The notes below the pieces were generated by a model. The model had not been told where the DNA came from, ran no database searches, and saw nothing but the letters and a program-made list of their open reading frames with translations. This document shows, piece after piece, positions 18,164-27,419 of a stretch of DNA of 64,000 bases. Both the position numbers and the translations under genes were made by a program. Positions within the stretch are counted from its first letter, which is position 1. Every line of letters begins with the position of its first letter. Origin of the DNA: Streptomyces sp. NBC_00250 (lineage in GTDB: Bacteria; Actinomycetota; Actinomycetes; Streptomycetales; Streptomycetaceae); contig NZ_CP108088.1 of NCBI RefSeq assembly GCF_036192275.1, positions 2,542,001 through 2,606,000 of the forward strand, read 5' to 3'.

Positions 18164-18823
18164 CTATCCGGTAGGGCCGTACGGTTCCGGGGTACGCCAG
18201 CGTTCGAACGGCCGGTCAAGACGGTATCTCCCGTCCTCGCCGAGCAGGAGGACGCGGGTCTCGGCGTTGCCGGGATTCGACAGCGACTCGAAGTCCGCGA
18301 CCGACCAGTGGAACCAACGCATGCAGAACAGGCGCATGGTCAGCCCATGGGTGACGATCAGGACGTTGGGCGGATGGTCGGGCGCCTCGAAACTGCGGTA
18401 CAGGCTCTCCAGGAACGCCCCGACCCGGTCGTAGACGTCCGCCCCCGACTCCCCCTGGGCGAAGCGGTAGAAGAAGTGCCCGTACGCGTCCCGGTAGGCC
18501 TTCTGCAGCCGTACGTCCTCCCTCTCCTGCCAGTTGCCCCAGTCCTGCTCCCGAAGGCGGGGCTCCTCCCGCACCCGGACCTGCTCCAGGGGCAGCCGGA
18601 AGGCACGCAGGGTCTCGTGGGTGCGTCGGTAGGGCGAGACATAGACGCTGATCGCCTCGTCCCCGAAGAGTTCCCGCAGCCGCTCCCCCGTCTCCTCCGC
18701 CTGCCGCCACCCTGTCTCCGTGAGCCGCAGGGCGTGGTCGGGCTCCCGTTCGTACACCGTGTCATCGACATTGCCCTCGGACTCTCCGTGCCGTACGAGA
18801 ACGATGCGCCGCGGTCGTGCCAT
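18164..18823 (-). CDS. Histidine phosphatase (phosphoglycerate mutase-like) family protein
   Basis: The 219-residue protein has the catalytic RHG motif in IVLVRHGESEGNVD (about 7-20), and the second histidine in VLIVTHGLTMRLF. An arginine lies in VSPYRRTHETLRAF and an acidic residue in LREQDWGNW. It belongs to the branch 1 histidine phosphatases, which dephosphorylate sugars, nucleotides or small metabolites; the substrate is not predictable. It is upstream of and probably cotranscribed with the ADP-ribosylglycohydrolase, suggesting a shared role in ADP-ribose or nucleotide-sugar turnover. Confidence 0.88.
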   Translation of the reverse strand: MARPRRIVLVRHGESEGNVDDTVYEREPDHALRLTETGWRQAEETGERLRELFGDEAISVYVSPYRRTHETLRAFRLPLEQVRVREEPRLREQDWGNWQEREDVRLQKAYRDAYGHFFYRFAQGESGADVYDRVGAFLESLYRSFEAPDHPPNVLIVTHGLTMRLFCMRWFHWSVADFESLSNPGNAETRVLLLGEDGRYRLDRPFERWRTPEPYGPTG

Positions 18824-18856
18824 ACCCCGACCCTAGATCGCCGGTCCCGGGCCGGC

Positions 18857-20479
18857 TCAGCCGAGTAGGCGCCCGGAGTCCATCCGGCGTATGTGCCCGG
18901 TGAAGCGATGGCGCAGCGCACGGTCGTGCGAGACCACGACGAGTGCTCCCTTCCAGTGCTCCAGGGCCTCCTCCAGCTCCTCCACGAGGCCCAGGGAGAG
19001 ATGGTTGCCCGGCTCGTCGAGCAGGAGGAGGTCGGCGGGCCGGGCCAGCAGCCGGGCGAGCGCCAGCCGGCGGAGCTGGCCCGCGGAGAGACCACCGACC
19101 GGCACGCTCAGGTCGGCGGCCCGGAACAGGCCGTACGACAGGAGCAGTTCTGCCCGCTCGTCCTCGGGGAGGGCGAGCCCGCGCCCGAAGCAGGTGAGCA
19201 GTCGCTCCTCCGGGCGTCGCACGGTGACGTCCTGGGCCAGGTACCCGATCCGGCCGGCGCGCCGGACGTCCCCGGTGTCGGGGCTGACGGTCCCCGCCAT
19301 GATCCGGAGCAGCGTGGACTTCCCCGCGCCGTTGCCTCCGTGGACGAGCAGCCGTTCCCCTGCCCGGACGCTGAGCGTGTCCACGGCGAGGCGGTCCGCG
19401 ATCCGCACCCCCGTCAGGGCGACGAGCGTTCCCTCGGCACCGCCCGCCAGGGGCCGGGCGGTGAAGGAGAGGGGCGGGGGCGGCTGGGGCACGGGCTCCT
19501 CGCGGAGTCGTCTCAGTCTCTCCCTGGCGTTGCGGACCCGCCCCGAGACGGAGGCCTGGACGCGGCCCGCAGCCCGGTCGAACGCCATTTTGTTGTTGTC
19601 CTTCATCTCCCTCCCGGGTGCGACACCGCGAGCCGTGGTCGAGGCGTATGCCTCCAGCCGTGCCGTCTCCTCGCACCAATCCGCGTACGCCTCCTCCCAG
19701 CGTCGCCGTGCGGCCACCCGTGCCGCGCGATAGCCGGCGTATCCGTCGCCGTACCGCACGAGCGCACGGCGGTCGGCGTCCACCTCGACGATCGCGGTGG
19801 CGACCCGCTCCAGGAAGGTCCGGTCGTGGGAGACGGCCACGACGGTGCCGCGGTGCGCGAGAAGGGCGCTCTCCAGCCAGTCGAGCGCCTGCGCGTCGAG
19901 GTGGTTGGTCGGCTCGTCGAGCAGGAGCACTTCGGGGCCGGCCGCGACCGCGCAGGCGATGCCGAGCCGGGCGAGCTCGCCGCCGGAGAGGCTGCCGAGT
20001 ATCCGCTCGCGCCCGGTGCCGCCGAGGCCGAGTCCATGAAGGGCCTTGTCGACCCGGGCGTCCGCCTCGTACCCGCCGCGCAGCTCATAGGCGGTGAGGA
20101 GTTCGCCGTACGCGTCGAGCTCCGCCCCGTCCGCCGCGTCGAGTCCCGCTTCGAGTGCGCGCAGCCGCCGCTCCATGGCACGGAGCTCGGCGAGCGCGGC
20201 CTCGATCGCGTCACCGACGGTGGCAGCGGGAGGCAGCTCGGGAGTCTGCGCGAGCATCCGCAGACCACCGTCGGCGACGGTGACGACCCTGCCCTCGTCG
20301 GGCTGCTCCGCCCCGGCGAGGAGGCGCAGCAGGGTCGACTTCCCCGCGCCGTTCTCCCCCACGATCCCGATCCGCTCCCCGGGGCGCACGGAGAGCGAGA
20401 CCTGGTCGAGAAGCAGTCGTTCGCCACGGGACACGACGACGTCGTGCAGTGAGATCTGAGTGGGCAAGGGCGCCTCCAT
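18857..20479 (-). CDS. ABC-F subfamily ATPase, probable ribosome-protection antibiotic resistance factor
   Basis: A 540-residue soluble protein with two ABC domains and no membrane segment. Domain 1 has VGENGAGKSTLL, LSGGELARL and LLLDEPTNHLD. Domain 2 has HGGNGAGKSTLL, LSAGQLRRLALARLL and LLLLDEPGNHLS. The inter-domain linker (about 215-300, basic, with REMKDNNKMAFDRAAGRVQA) is the region that reaches the peptidyl-transferase centre in ARE ABC-F proteins. Such proteins dislodge ribosome-bound antibiotics. It is divergent from a TetR regulator across an excellent palindrome, which supports drug-inducible resistance. ATG 20479 has GGAGGCGCC-like sequence overlapping it rather than a clear upstream site. 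Confidence 0.88.
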   Translation of the reverse strand: MEAPLPTQISLHDVVVSRGERLLLDQVSLSVRPGERIGIVGENGAGKSTLLRLLAGAEQPDEGRVVTVADGGLRMLAQTPELPPAATVGDAIEAALAELRAMERRLRALEAGLDAADGAELDAYGELLTAYELRGGYEADARVDKALHGLGLGGTGRERILGSLSGGELARLGIACAVAAGPEVLLLDEPTNHLDAQALDWLESALLAHRGTVVAVSHDRTFLERVATAIVEVDADRRALVRYGDGYAGYRAARVAARRRWEEAYADWCEETARLEAYASTTARGVAPGREMKDNNKMAFDRAAGRVQASVSGRVRNARERLRRLREEPVPQPPPPLSFTARPLAGGAEGTLVALTGVRIADRLAVDTLSVRAGERLLVHGGNGAGKSTLLRIMAGTVSPDTGDVRRAGRIGYLAQDVTVRRPEERLLTCFGRGLALPEDERAELLLSYGLFRAADLSVPVGGLSAGQLRRLALARLLARPADLLLLDEPGNHLSLGLVEELEEALEHWKGALVVVSHDRALRHRFTGHIRRMDSGRLLG

Positions 20480-20516
20480 GCATAGACCGTCAAATGCAAC
20501 ATCGATCGCATTAAGG

Positions 20517-20533
20517 CGAGTGTGGCACACTCG
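20517..20533. promoter_or_regulatory. Palindromic operator between the ABC-F and TetR genes
   Basis: CGAGTGTG-G-CACACTCG is a perfect 8-bp inverted repeat about a single central G, in the 80-bp gap between the divergent genes. A weaker dyad AATGC-N10-GCATT lies alongside at 20493-20512. Confidence 0.75.
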
Positions 20534-20559
20534 GACCCCTAACGCAACGGGAGTAGCAA

Positions 20560-21189
20560 TTGAATGACTCGACCGAGGAGCGCACCACTCCGGCGCCCGG
20601 CAGCATGCGCCCCGGCGGCCGCACCGCCCGTACCAGGGCAGCCGTCCGCGACGCCGTCCTGACCGGCCTGTCCGAGCACGGCTACCCCGCCCTGACCGTG
20701 GAGTACGTGGCGGAGCACTCGGGCGTCCACAAGACGACGCTCTACCGCCGTTGGGGCAGCGTCGAAGGCCTCCTGGCCGACGCGCTCGACCTGGCGAGCG
20801 AGGACGCCTGGACGCCGCCGGACACCGGGAGTCTCTCCGGAGATCTGCGCGCACTCGCGCACGAGGTCGTCGACGCCTTCGGCCATCCCGCGGCCGGCGC
20901 CGCCCCGACGGCGTTCGTCGGCGCCGCATTCCAGTCCGCGCGCGCCGCCGACGCCCTGCACGCCTTCTACGCCGAGCGCTTCCGGCGCTGCGAGGCGGTC
21001 GTCTCCCGGGCTGTCGCCCGCGGCGAAGCGCCACGGGACACCGACGCGGGAGCCGTCGTCCGGGCGGTCTCGGCCCCCCTGTTCCTCCGCCTCTTCGTCA
21101 CCCGCGAACCGATCGACGGCGCACTCGCGGACCAGGCGGCACGCGCGGTTCTGGCGGGGATCGAAGCGGGCGCGTTCCTCCCGGCCTAG
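20560..21189 (+). CDS. TetR-family regulator divergent from ABC-F resistance gene
   Basis: A 209-residue regulator. The HTH spans about 25-70 (AAVRDAVLTGLSEHGYPALT, YVAEHSGVHKTTLYRRWGSV), followed by a TetR_C-type helical domain (LFLRLFVTREPIDGALADQAA). The most upstream start is TTG 20560, with GGGAG eight bases before it. ATG 20605 is a fallback that would drop 15 disordered residues. It shares a short intergenic region containing a 17-bp palindrome with the divergent ABC-F gene, so it probably represses that gene and itself. Confidence 0.88.
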   Translation: MNDSTEERTTPAPGSMRPGGRTARTRAAVRDAVLTGLSEHGYPALTVEYVAEHSGVHKTTLYRRWGSVEGLLADALDLASEDAWTPPDTGSLSGDLRALAHEVVDAFGHPAAGAAPTAFVGAAFQSARAADALHAFYAERFRRCEAVVSRAVARGEAPRDTDAGAVVRAVSAPLFLRLFVTREPIDGALADQAARAVLAGIEAGAFLPA

Positions 21190-21259
21190 ACCGCCTCAGG
21201 CCGGCTCACCGTCTCGGACCGACTCACCGTCCCGGACCGCCCCAGACCGCCCGAGCGGC

Positions 21260-21865
21260 TCAGACCGTCCAGGACGCCTCGAGCTGCACCACGTCCCCGG
21301 CCAGCGCCGCCACATCGGCCGCGGTTCTGGCCCGCAGCCCGAGCCGCTCGATCCGCTCCACCCGGTACTTGCCGTGCTCCGCGGCGGACTGCCACATCGA
21401 CAGGACCAGGAACTCACTGCCGGGTGCCTCGCCGAACAGACCGCGCAGCATGCCGGGGGACCCGGCCATCGCCGGGTTCCACACCTTCTCCTGCATGAGC
21501 GCGAAGTGCTCGGCGCGGTCCTCGTGGACACGACAGTGCGCCACCCGGGCCACGTCGGCGTCGGAGAACCGCGGCTCGAACCCCGTCTTCACGTCGAAGC
21601 GGTGGTCGAACAACTTGACCTGGATGTCCTTGTAGGTACCCATCTGGGACGCCGCAAGGCGATCGTGCGAGCGTGCCATGAACGAGTCGTAGAAAGCCCG
21701 GCTCTCCCAGAACGCGAAGATATGGGCGACGTCCGGCCGAGCCCGGCTCCACCCTCCGCCCTGGCCCCGGAATCCCGGCTCACCGAGCAGCCCCGCCCAT
21801 TTCCGCTGCCCCCGCTCGAACCCTCGACGGTCCATCACGGTGCAGCGAATCCACTTGACCAGCAC
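21260..21865 (-). CDS. YdbC-like protein (DUF4937)
   Basis: A 201-residue cytoplasmic protein. The N-terminal half (MLVKWIRCTVMDRRGFERGQ, WAGLLGEPGFRGQGGGW, AHIFAFWESRAFYDSFM) is typical of DUF4937. The C-terminal half (SEFLVLSMWQSAAEHGKYR) repeats the same dimeric alpha/beta-barrel (ABM-like) pattern. So the protein looks like two tandem ABM-like folds. No heme-ligand or catalytic motif can be confidently assigned. It stands alone between a TetR gene and an arylamine N-acetyltransferase; the promoter is probably in the 42 bp upstream gap or within the preceding gene end. Confidence 0.75.
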   Translation of the reverse strand: MLVKWIRCTVMDRRGFERGQRKWAGLLGEPGFRGQGGGWSRARPDVAHIFAFWESRAFYDSFMARSHDRLAASQMGTYKDIQVKLFDHRFDVKTGFEPRFSDADVARVAHCRVHEDRAEHFALMQEKVWNPAMAGSPGMLRGLFGEAPGSEFLVLSMWQSAAEHGKYRVERIERLGLRARTAADVAALAGDVVQLEASWTV

Positions 21866-21907
21866 CGCGCCATCGTACGGGGCCGATGACCGCCCCGGCA
21901 GACCTCG

Positions 21908-22738
21908 TCAGGCTCCCGCCGGGTGCATTCGTTCCAGACCCGCGCGCTCCTCGTCGTCCAGTTCGATCCCGAAGTCGCCTTCGAGCGTCGTGATCAACTC
22001 ACCCACCGTCACGACGCGTTCCTCCCTGACACCGCCCGTCCGCACCGTCGAGAGCGTGTCGCGCACCAATACTCTGCGCACCTCCGCACCTGGCTGCTGG
22101 GCCACGACCTGGCCGAGGAAACGCGACTGCGGATGGCTGGAGCTGTAGTGGTTCATGACACTGAAGTCACCGGGGTAGAGGGTCTGCGGGGAGAAGGCGT
22201 ACAGATCGGTCCAGCCCTCCGGAGACAGGGAACGCAGCACGTGGATGCCCTCGTCCTCGGCGCCGATCCCGAACGTCCAGCCGCCCTGCTCGACGCGCGC
22301 CCCGTCGCGCAGGGGCACCGGTTCGATCGGCCCCTGCCAGCCGAACCCGACGTCGACAAGCCACTGTTCGCCCTCGATCGTCACGACGAGCAGCGCGTGC
22401 GTGATGGGCGGCAGCGCCGCGCCCCGCGACCGGTTGCGGGCTCCGCGCCCGGACACCGTGAAGCCGATCCGTTCGAGGACGGCCGCGAACAGCGAGTTCT
22501 GCTCATAGCAGTAGCCGCCGCGCCGCCTCCCGACGAGCTTGCCCTGCAGGCTCTTCAGGTCCAGAGGCACCGGTCGCCCGAGGGCGACGTCGAGGTTCTC
22601 GAACGGAATGGCCCGGACGTGCGCCCGGTGAAGGGCCGTCAAGGACGGCAGATCAGGGGCGAGTTCCCCGTCTCGCTCGATCTCATATCCGATTCGAGCC
22701 AGATATGCGTCGAGATCCAGCTCCTCACCACTCCACAA
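21908..22738 (-). CDS. Arylamine N-acetyltransferase
   Basis: Transfers acetyl from acetyl-CoA to arylamines, hydrazines or amine-containing starter units. The 276-residue protein has the complete Cys-His-Asp triad: C in RRGGYCYEQN (about 71), H in PPITHALLVV, and D in WLVDVGFGWQGP. Length is normal for the family (270-285). The start is probably TTG 22738, which has GGGGGAG about ten bases upstream; there is no in-frame ATG nearby. Some actinobacterial homologues act in ansamycin macrolactam closure, but no polyketide genes are present here. Xenobiotic detoxification is therefore more likely. Confidence 0.9.
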   Translation of the reverse strand: MWSGEELDLDAYLARIGYEIERDGELAPDLPSLTALHRAHVRAIPFENLDVALGRPVPLDLKSLQGKLVGRRRGGYCYEQNSLFAAVLERIGFTVSGRGARNRSRGAALPPITHALLVVTIEGEQWLVDVGFGWQGPIEPVPLRDGARVEQGGWTFGIGAEDEGIHVLRSLSPEGWTDLYAFSPQTLYPGDFSVMNHYSSSHPQSRFLGQVVAQQPGAEVRRVLVRDTLSTVRTGGVREERVVTVGELITTLEGDFGIELDDEERAGLERMHPAGA

Positions 22739-22880
22739 ACCGCTCTCCCCCTCAACCCTCGGGTCCGCTGTCGTAACCCCATGACACCATGAGCAATCGG
22801 CCCAGGACCACGGGCTTTTGAGCGGGTCGACGGTACGACGCGAGGCGTGCGCGGGGGCGTGCGCGGAGAGGGGAAGCACC

Positions 22881-23411
22881 ATGAGCGGACTCAACAAAGG
22901 GGTGGGCCGGGTCGAGGTGACGCTCAAGTGGGACCCTGCCCCGATCGGCGCGCCCGCCCACGACCTGGACATCGTCGCCGGCGTCTTCACGGCCGACGAC
23001 CCGAACGGAGCGCCGGTCCACCTGGTGCACTTCGGCAGTCGCTCTCCCGACGGCACGATCACGCTGCACCGCGACAGCCGTACGGGCCAGGGATTCGGCT
23101 ACGACGAGGCCATGACTCTGGAGCTGGACCGGCTGGCACCTCGGTACGCGCGCGTGGTGGTGGGAGTCGCCATACAGCAGGGTGGCGGGCGGCGGACCTT
23201 CGGCGACATAGCGAACACGGGCGTCCGGGTCCGCGAGGGCTACACGGACCTGCTGGTCCACGACTTCGCGGACGTGCCGGACGCCCTCTCGGCGACGGTC
23301 GTGGAGTTCACCAGGGACGGCGCCGAAGGCTGGACGTACCGCCCGATCAGCCACGGCTTCGAAGCCGACCCCCAGCTGTTCGGCACCGTGCTGGGTTCCG
23401 TACGCCCCTGA
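22881..23411 (+). CDS. TerD-family stress protein
   Basis: A 176-residue TerD/CABP-type calcium-binding beta-sandwich protein. Features seen are VEVTLKWDP, DLDIVAGVF in place of the usual DLDxSA, and GYDEAMTLELDRL followed by VVVGVAIQQG and FGDIANTGVRVREG. These correspond to the two acidic calcium-site strands of the fold. The family is linked to tellurite, oxidative and membrane stress. The usual GDNLTG acidic loop is partly altered, so calcium affinity is uncertain. ATG 22881 has GGGGAAG upstream. It is convergent with nrdJ. Confidence 0.85.
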   Translation: MSGLNKGVGRVEVTLKWDPAPIGAPAHDLDIVAGVFTADDPNGAPVHLVHFGSRSPDGTITLHRDSRTGQGFGYDEAMTLELDRLAPRYARVVVGVAIQQGGGRRTFGDIANTGVRVREGYTDLLVHDFADVPDALSATVVEFTRDGAEGWTYRPISHGFEADPQLFGTVLGSVRP

Positions 23412-23440
23412 AACCGCGGACATCCGGCCCGGGACGCAGC

Positions 23441-23471
23441 GAAGGGGACCGGCACAGGGCCGGTCCCCTTC
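23441..23471. terminator. Bidirectional terminator between terD-like gene and nrdJ
   Basis: GAAGGGGACCGG (23441-23452) and CCGGTCCCCTTC (23460-23471) form a perfect 12-bp stem with a 7-base loop between convergent genes. Confidence 0.85.
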
Positions 23472-23490
23472 ATGAAGCACCTACTCGATG

Positions 23491-26385
23491 TCAGCTGCAG
23501 CCACTGGTCGAGCCGCAGCCCTCGCAGATGTAGCAGGAGCCGGCGCGCTGCATCTTCGTCCCGCAGGAGAAGCAGAGCGGGGCGTCGGCACTGATGCCGA
23601 GCTGCATCTCGACGAGCTCCGCCGAGGTGTGCGCCTGCTTGGGGGCCGGCACCTCGATCTTCGGGGCCGGGGCCGCGACGGCCTTCAGCTCCTGGGCGCG
23701 GGGCGCCGACTGGGCGAGGCTCTCGATGTCGACCTCGTCCTCGTCGGACTGCTCGTACGAGCCGGTGTCCAGGTGGCGCTGACGCTCCTCGGCCGAGTGG
23801 ATGCCGAGCGCGGAGCGGGTCTCGAAGGGCAGGAAGTCCAGCGCCAGGCGACGGAAGATGTAGTCGACGATCGACTGCGCCATCCGCACGTCCGGGTCGT
23901 CGGTCATGCCGGCCGGCTCGAAGCGCATGTTGGTGAACTTCGAGACGTACGTCTCCAGCGGGACGCCGTACTGCAGACCGACGGAGACGGCGATGGAGAA
24001 GGCGTCCATCATGCCGGCGAGCGTCGAACCCTGCTTGGACATCTTGAGGAAGACCTCGCCGAGACCGTCGTCCGGGTAGGAGTTGGCGGTCATGTAGCCC
24101 TCGGCGCCACCGACGGTGAAGGAGGTGGTGATCCCCGGACGGCCCTTGGGCAGGCGCTTGCGGACCGGACGGTACTCGACGACCTTCTCGACGGCCTCGC
24201 GGATCGTCGCCTCGGACTTCGCGGCGACCTCGACCTTCTCCTCCTCCTTCTTCTTGGCGGAGAGGGGCTGGCCGACCTTGCAGTTGTCGCGGTAGATGGC
24301 GAGCGCCTTGACGCCCATCTTCCAGGCCTCGAAGTAGACCTCCTCGACGTCCTCGACCGTGGCCGTCTCCGGCAGGTTCACGGTCTTGGAGAGGGCGCCC
24401 GAGATCCACGGCTGGATGGCGGCCATCATGCGGACGTGGCCCATCGCGGAGATGGAGCGCTCGCCCATGGCGCAGTCGAAGACCTCGTAGTGCTCGGCCT
24501 TCAGACCGGGGGCGTCGATCACATTGCCGTTCTCGGCGATGTGGGCGACGATCGCCTCGATCTGCTCCTCCTGGTAGCCCAGGCGGCGCAGGGCCTGCGG
24601 GACGGTGCCGTTGACGATCTGCATCGAGCCGCCGCCGACCAGCTTCTTGAACTTGACCAGGGCGAGGTCGGGCTCGAGGCCGGTGGTGTCGCAGGACATC
24701 GCGAGACCGATGGTGCCGGTCGGGGCGATGACCGAGGCCTGGGCGTTGCGGAAGCCGTTCTTGGCGCCGAGGCGGATCACGTCCTGCCAGGACTCCGTGG
24801 CGGCGGCCCAGATCGGCGAGTCGAGGTCGTCCACGCGGACGGCCTTGGTGTTCTCGTCGGCGTGCTGCTGCATGACGCGCTGGTGCGGCTCGGCGTTGCG
24901 GGCGTAGCCGTCGTACGCACCGACGACCGCGGCGAGCTCGGCGGAGCGCTTGTACGACGTGCCGGTCATCAGGGAGGTGATGGCGCCGGCGAGGGCGCGG
25001 CCGCCGTCGGAGTCGTACGCGTGGCCGGTCGCCATCAGCAGGGCGCCGAGGTTGGCGTAGCCGATGCCGAGCTGGCGGTAGGCGCGGGTGTTCTCGCCGA
25101 TCTTCTGGGTGGGGAAGTCGGCGAAGCAGATGGAGATGTCCATCGCGGTGATGACGAGCTCGACGACCTTGGCGAAGCGCTCGACCTCGAAGGACTGGTT
25201 GCCCTTGCCGTCGTCCTTGAGGAACTTCATCAGGTTCAGCGAGGCGAGGTTGCAGGACGTGTTGTCCAGGTGCATGTACTCGCTGCACGGGTTCGAGCCG
25301 TTGATCCGGCCGGACTCCGGGCACGTGTGCCAGTGGTTGATCGTGTCGTCGTACTGAATGCCCGGGTCGGCACAGGCCCACGCGGCCTCGGCCATCTTGC
25401 GGAAGAGCGACTTGGCGTCGACCTCCTCGATGACCTCGCCGGTCATACGGGAGGTGAGACCGAACTTCCCGCCGGACTCGACGGCCTTCATGAACGTGTC
25501 GTTCACGCGGACGGAGTTGTTGGCGTTCTGGTACTGGACGGACGTGATGTCGTCGCCGCCCAGGTCCATGTCGAAGCCCGCGTCGCGGAGGGCGCGGATC
25601 TTCTCCTCCTCCTTGACCTTGGTCTCGATGAAGTCCTCGATGTCGGGGTGGTCGACGTCGAGGATGACCATCTTGGCCGCACGGCGGGTCGCGCCGCCCG
25701 ACTTGATCGTTCCGGCGGAGGCGTCGGCGCCGCGCATGAACGAGACCGGGCCGGAGGCGTTGCCACCGGAGGAGAGCAGCTCCTTGGAGGAGCGGATGCG
25801 GGAGAGGTTCAGGCCGGCGCCGGAGCCGCCCTTGAAGATCATGCCCTCTTCCTTGTACCAGTCGAGGATGGACTCCATGGAGTCGTCGACGGACAGGATG
25901 AAGCAGGCGGAGACCTGCTGGGGCTGGGGGGTACCGACGTTGAACCAGACCGGCGAGTTGAAGCTGAAGATCTGGTGCAGGAGGGCGTAGGCCAGCTCGT
26001 GCTCGAAGATCTCGGCGTCGGCGGGCGAGGAGAAGTAGCCGTACTCCTCGCCGGCCTTCGTGTACGTCTTCACGATCCGGTCGATGAGCTGCTTGAGACC
26101 GGTCTCGCGCTGCGGGGTGCCGACGGCCCCGCGGAAGTACTTGCTGGTGACGATGTTGACCGCGTTCACCGACCAGAAGTCGGGGAACTCGACGCCACGC
26201 TGCTCGAAGTTGATCGAGCCGTCGCGCCAGTTGGTCATGACGACGTCACGGCGCTCCCACGCCACCTCGTCGTACGGATGCACGCCGGGGGTGGTGTGGA
26301 TGCGCTCGATACGCAGGCCCTTGCTCGTCGCCTTCGTTCCCTTGGAACGAGAACCACGTGCCGGACCGCTCGCCGTCTCTGTCAT
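23491..26385 (-). CDS. nrdJ: Class II (adenosylcobalamin-dependent) ribonucleoside-diphosphate reductase
   Basis: Makes deoxyribonucleotides using a B12-generated thiyl radical, so it works with or without oxygen. The 964-residue protein contains the catalytic NPCSEYMHLDNTSCNLASL segment and the partner cysteine region QVSACFILSVDDSM. It also has GTIGLAMSCDTTGLEPDLAL and the C-terminal zinc-ribbon/redox cysteines (CFSCGTKM, CYICEGCGSTSGC). ATG 26385 is preceded by GGGAGG. It is downstream of nrdR on the same strand with a 170-bp gap, the nrdRJ operon arrangement of Streptomyces. Regulation is by NrdR through the boxes upstream of nrdR. I saw no cobalamin riboswitch. Confidence 0.97.
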   Translation of the reverse strand: MTETASGPARGSRSKGTKATSKGLRIERIHTTPGVHPYDEVAWERRDVVMTNWRDGSINFEQRGVEFPDFWSVNAVNIVTSKYFRGAVGTPQRETGLKQLIDRIVKTYTKAGEEYGYFSSPADAEIFEHELAYALLHQIFSFNSPVWFNVGTPQPQQVSACFILSVDDSMESILDWYKEEGMIFKGGSGAGLNLSRIRSSKELLSSGGNASGPVSFMRGADASAGTIKSGGATRRAAKMVILDVDHPDIEDFIETKVKEEEKIRALRDAGFDMDLGGDDITSVQYQNANNSVRVNDTFMKAVESGGKFGLTSRMTGEVIEEVDAKSLFRKMAEAAWACADPGIQYDDTINHWHTCPESGRINGSNPCSEYMHLDNTSCNLASLNLMKFLKDDGKGNQSFEVERFAKVVELVITAMDISICFADFPTQKIGENTRAYRQLGIGYANLGALLMATGHAYDSDGGRALAGAITSLMTGTSYKRSAELAAVVGAYDGYARNAEPHQRVMQQHADENTKAVRVDDLDSPIWAAATESWQDVIRLGAKNGFRNAQASVIAPTGTIGLAMSCDTTGLEPDLALVKFKKLVGGGSMQIVNGTVPQALRRLGYQEEQIEAIVAHIAENGNVIDAPGLKAEHYEVFDCAMGERSISAMGHVRMMAAIQPWISGALSKTVNLPETATVEDVEEVYFEAWKMGVKALAIYRDNCKVGQPLSAKKKEEEKVEVAAKSEATIREAVEKVVEYRPVRKRLPKGRPGITTSFTVGGAEGYMTANSYPDDGLGEVFLKMSKQGSTLAGMMDAFSIAVSVGLQYGVPLETYVSKFTNMRFEPAGMTDDPDVRMAQSIVDYIFRRLALDFLPFETRSALGIHSAEERQRHLDTGSYEQSDEDEVDIESLAQSAPRAQELKAVAAPAPKIEVPAPKQAHTSAELVEMQLGISADAPLCFSCGTKMQRAGSCYICEGCGSTSGCS

Positions 26386-26555
26386 GCCGCCTCCCATATA
26401 CGGGCAAAACACACTTTGGCGCCCAGATAGTCCCAGGGCACCGTCTTCTGTACGTCGTTCTGTACTGCTGCCACGAGCGCCACGGGGGGTCGCTCGGGGC
26501 ACGTCTGCCGGGCCGCTCGGCGGCCGGTCGCCGGGCGCGCGGCCCGGACCGCCGG

Positions 26556-27065
26556 TCAGTCGGCGGCGGTGGCGGGAACGGGGACCTCAGGGGTCGCACC
26601 GGTCCCGCGGTTCTCAGCGGGAGGCCGCACGCGGAGTTCCGCGATGGCGGCCTCGAAGTCTTCGAGGCTGTCGAAAGCCTTGTACACGGACGCGAAGCGC
26701 AGGTACGCGACGAGGTCGAGCTCCTGCAACGGGCCGAGAATGGCCAGACCCACGTCGTGAGTGGTCAGCTCGGCGCTGCCGGTGGCGCGCACCGCCTCCT
26801 CGACCCGCTGGCCGAGCTTGGCGAGGGCGTCCTCGGTGACCGGTCGCCCCTGGCACGCCTTGCGTACGCCGGAGATGACCTTGGTACGGCTGAAGGGCTC
26901 GGTGACACCGGACCGCTTCACCACCATGAGCGAGCACGTCTCCACCGTCGTGAAACGACGGGAGCAGTCGGGGCACTGGCGGCGGCGTCGGATCGACGTC
27001 CCGTCGTCGGTGGTGCGACTGTCGACGACACGGCTGTCGGGGTGCCTGCAGAAGGGGCAGTGCAT
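26556..27065 (-). CDS. nrdR: Transcriptional repressor NrdR
   Basis: A 169-residue ATP/dATP-sensing repressor of ribonucleotide reductase genes. An N-terminal zinc ribbon uses C3, C6, C31 and C34 (MHCPFC, QCPDC). It is followed by basic [13 protein letters not shown] residues and an ATP-cone at about 46-136 ([37 protein letters not shown]). The C-terminal 25 residues are a variable Pro/Ala tail. ATG 27065 is the clear start. It is expected to autoregulate through a pair of NrdR boxes 110-155 bp upstream and to repress nrdJ downstream. Confidence 0.97.
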   Translation of the reverse strand: MHCPFCRHPDSRVVDSRTTDDGTSIRRRRQCPDCSRRFTTVETCSLMVVKRSGVTEPFSRTKVISGVRKACQGRPVTEDALAKLGQRVEEAVRATGSAELTTHDVGLAILGPLQELDLVAYLRFASVYKAFDSLEDFEAAIAELRVRPPAENRGTGATPEVPVPATAAD

Positions 27066-27174
27066 TGGTTCCGACCCTCCCTCATGGCACGACTGGTGAA
27101 CCTCACCCGACCGTCAAGGCCCTGCGAAGCGACCACCAGCATAGGCGATGCGGGCACCCCCGGCAGACCGGGGA

Positions 27175-27221
27175 CCACTACCCCTGGGTGGCCGGTGCCA
27201 TCCAACCACTAGATCTTGGGT
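27175..27221 (-). promoter_or_regulatory. Pair of NrdR boxes upstream of nrdRJ
   Basis: CCACTAGATCTTGGGT (27206-27221) matches about 12 of 16 positions of the NrdR box acaCwAtATaTwGtgt. A second, weaker copy CCACTACCCCTGGGTG starts 31 bp away (27175-27190). NrdR boxes normally come in pairs about three helical turns apart, as seen here. Confidence 0.65.
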
Positions 27222-27419
27222 TGGGGGCGCTTCCGGACGCTCCGCGTGTCGCAGCGCGCCCACTCCCGCGATTCCGCCCCTCCGGGTGCGACACTGGGAG
27301 GGTGCACCGCGCGCGACCCAGCGGCGAAGGTTACCGTAACGACCGAATTGGGACGGCGGCGCGAGAGTGCTCATACACCCGCATGCGTACAGGCGTAAGG
27401 CAATCTGCGAATTTTCACT

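Noticed and set aside
21908..22738. Ansamycin amide synthase
   Set aside because: Same fold family, but no polyketide genes nearby; general arylamine acetyltransferase is simpler.
23488..26430. 980-residue open frame antisense to nrdJ
   Set aside because: Repetitive Leu/Val/Asp/Gly composition typical of reverse-strand shadows of an abundant gene; nrdJ is unmistakable on the other strand.
26386..26555. Cobalamin riboswitch in front of nrdJ
   Set aside because: No B12-box-like sequence seen; in Streptomyces the riboswitch precedes nrdABS rather than nrdRJ.
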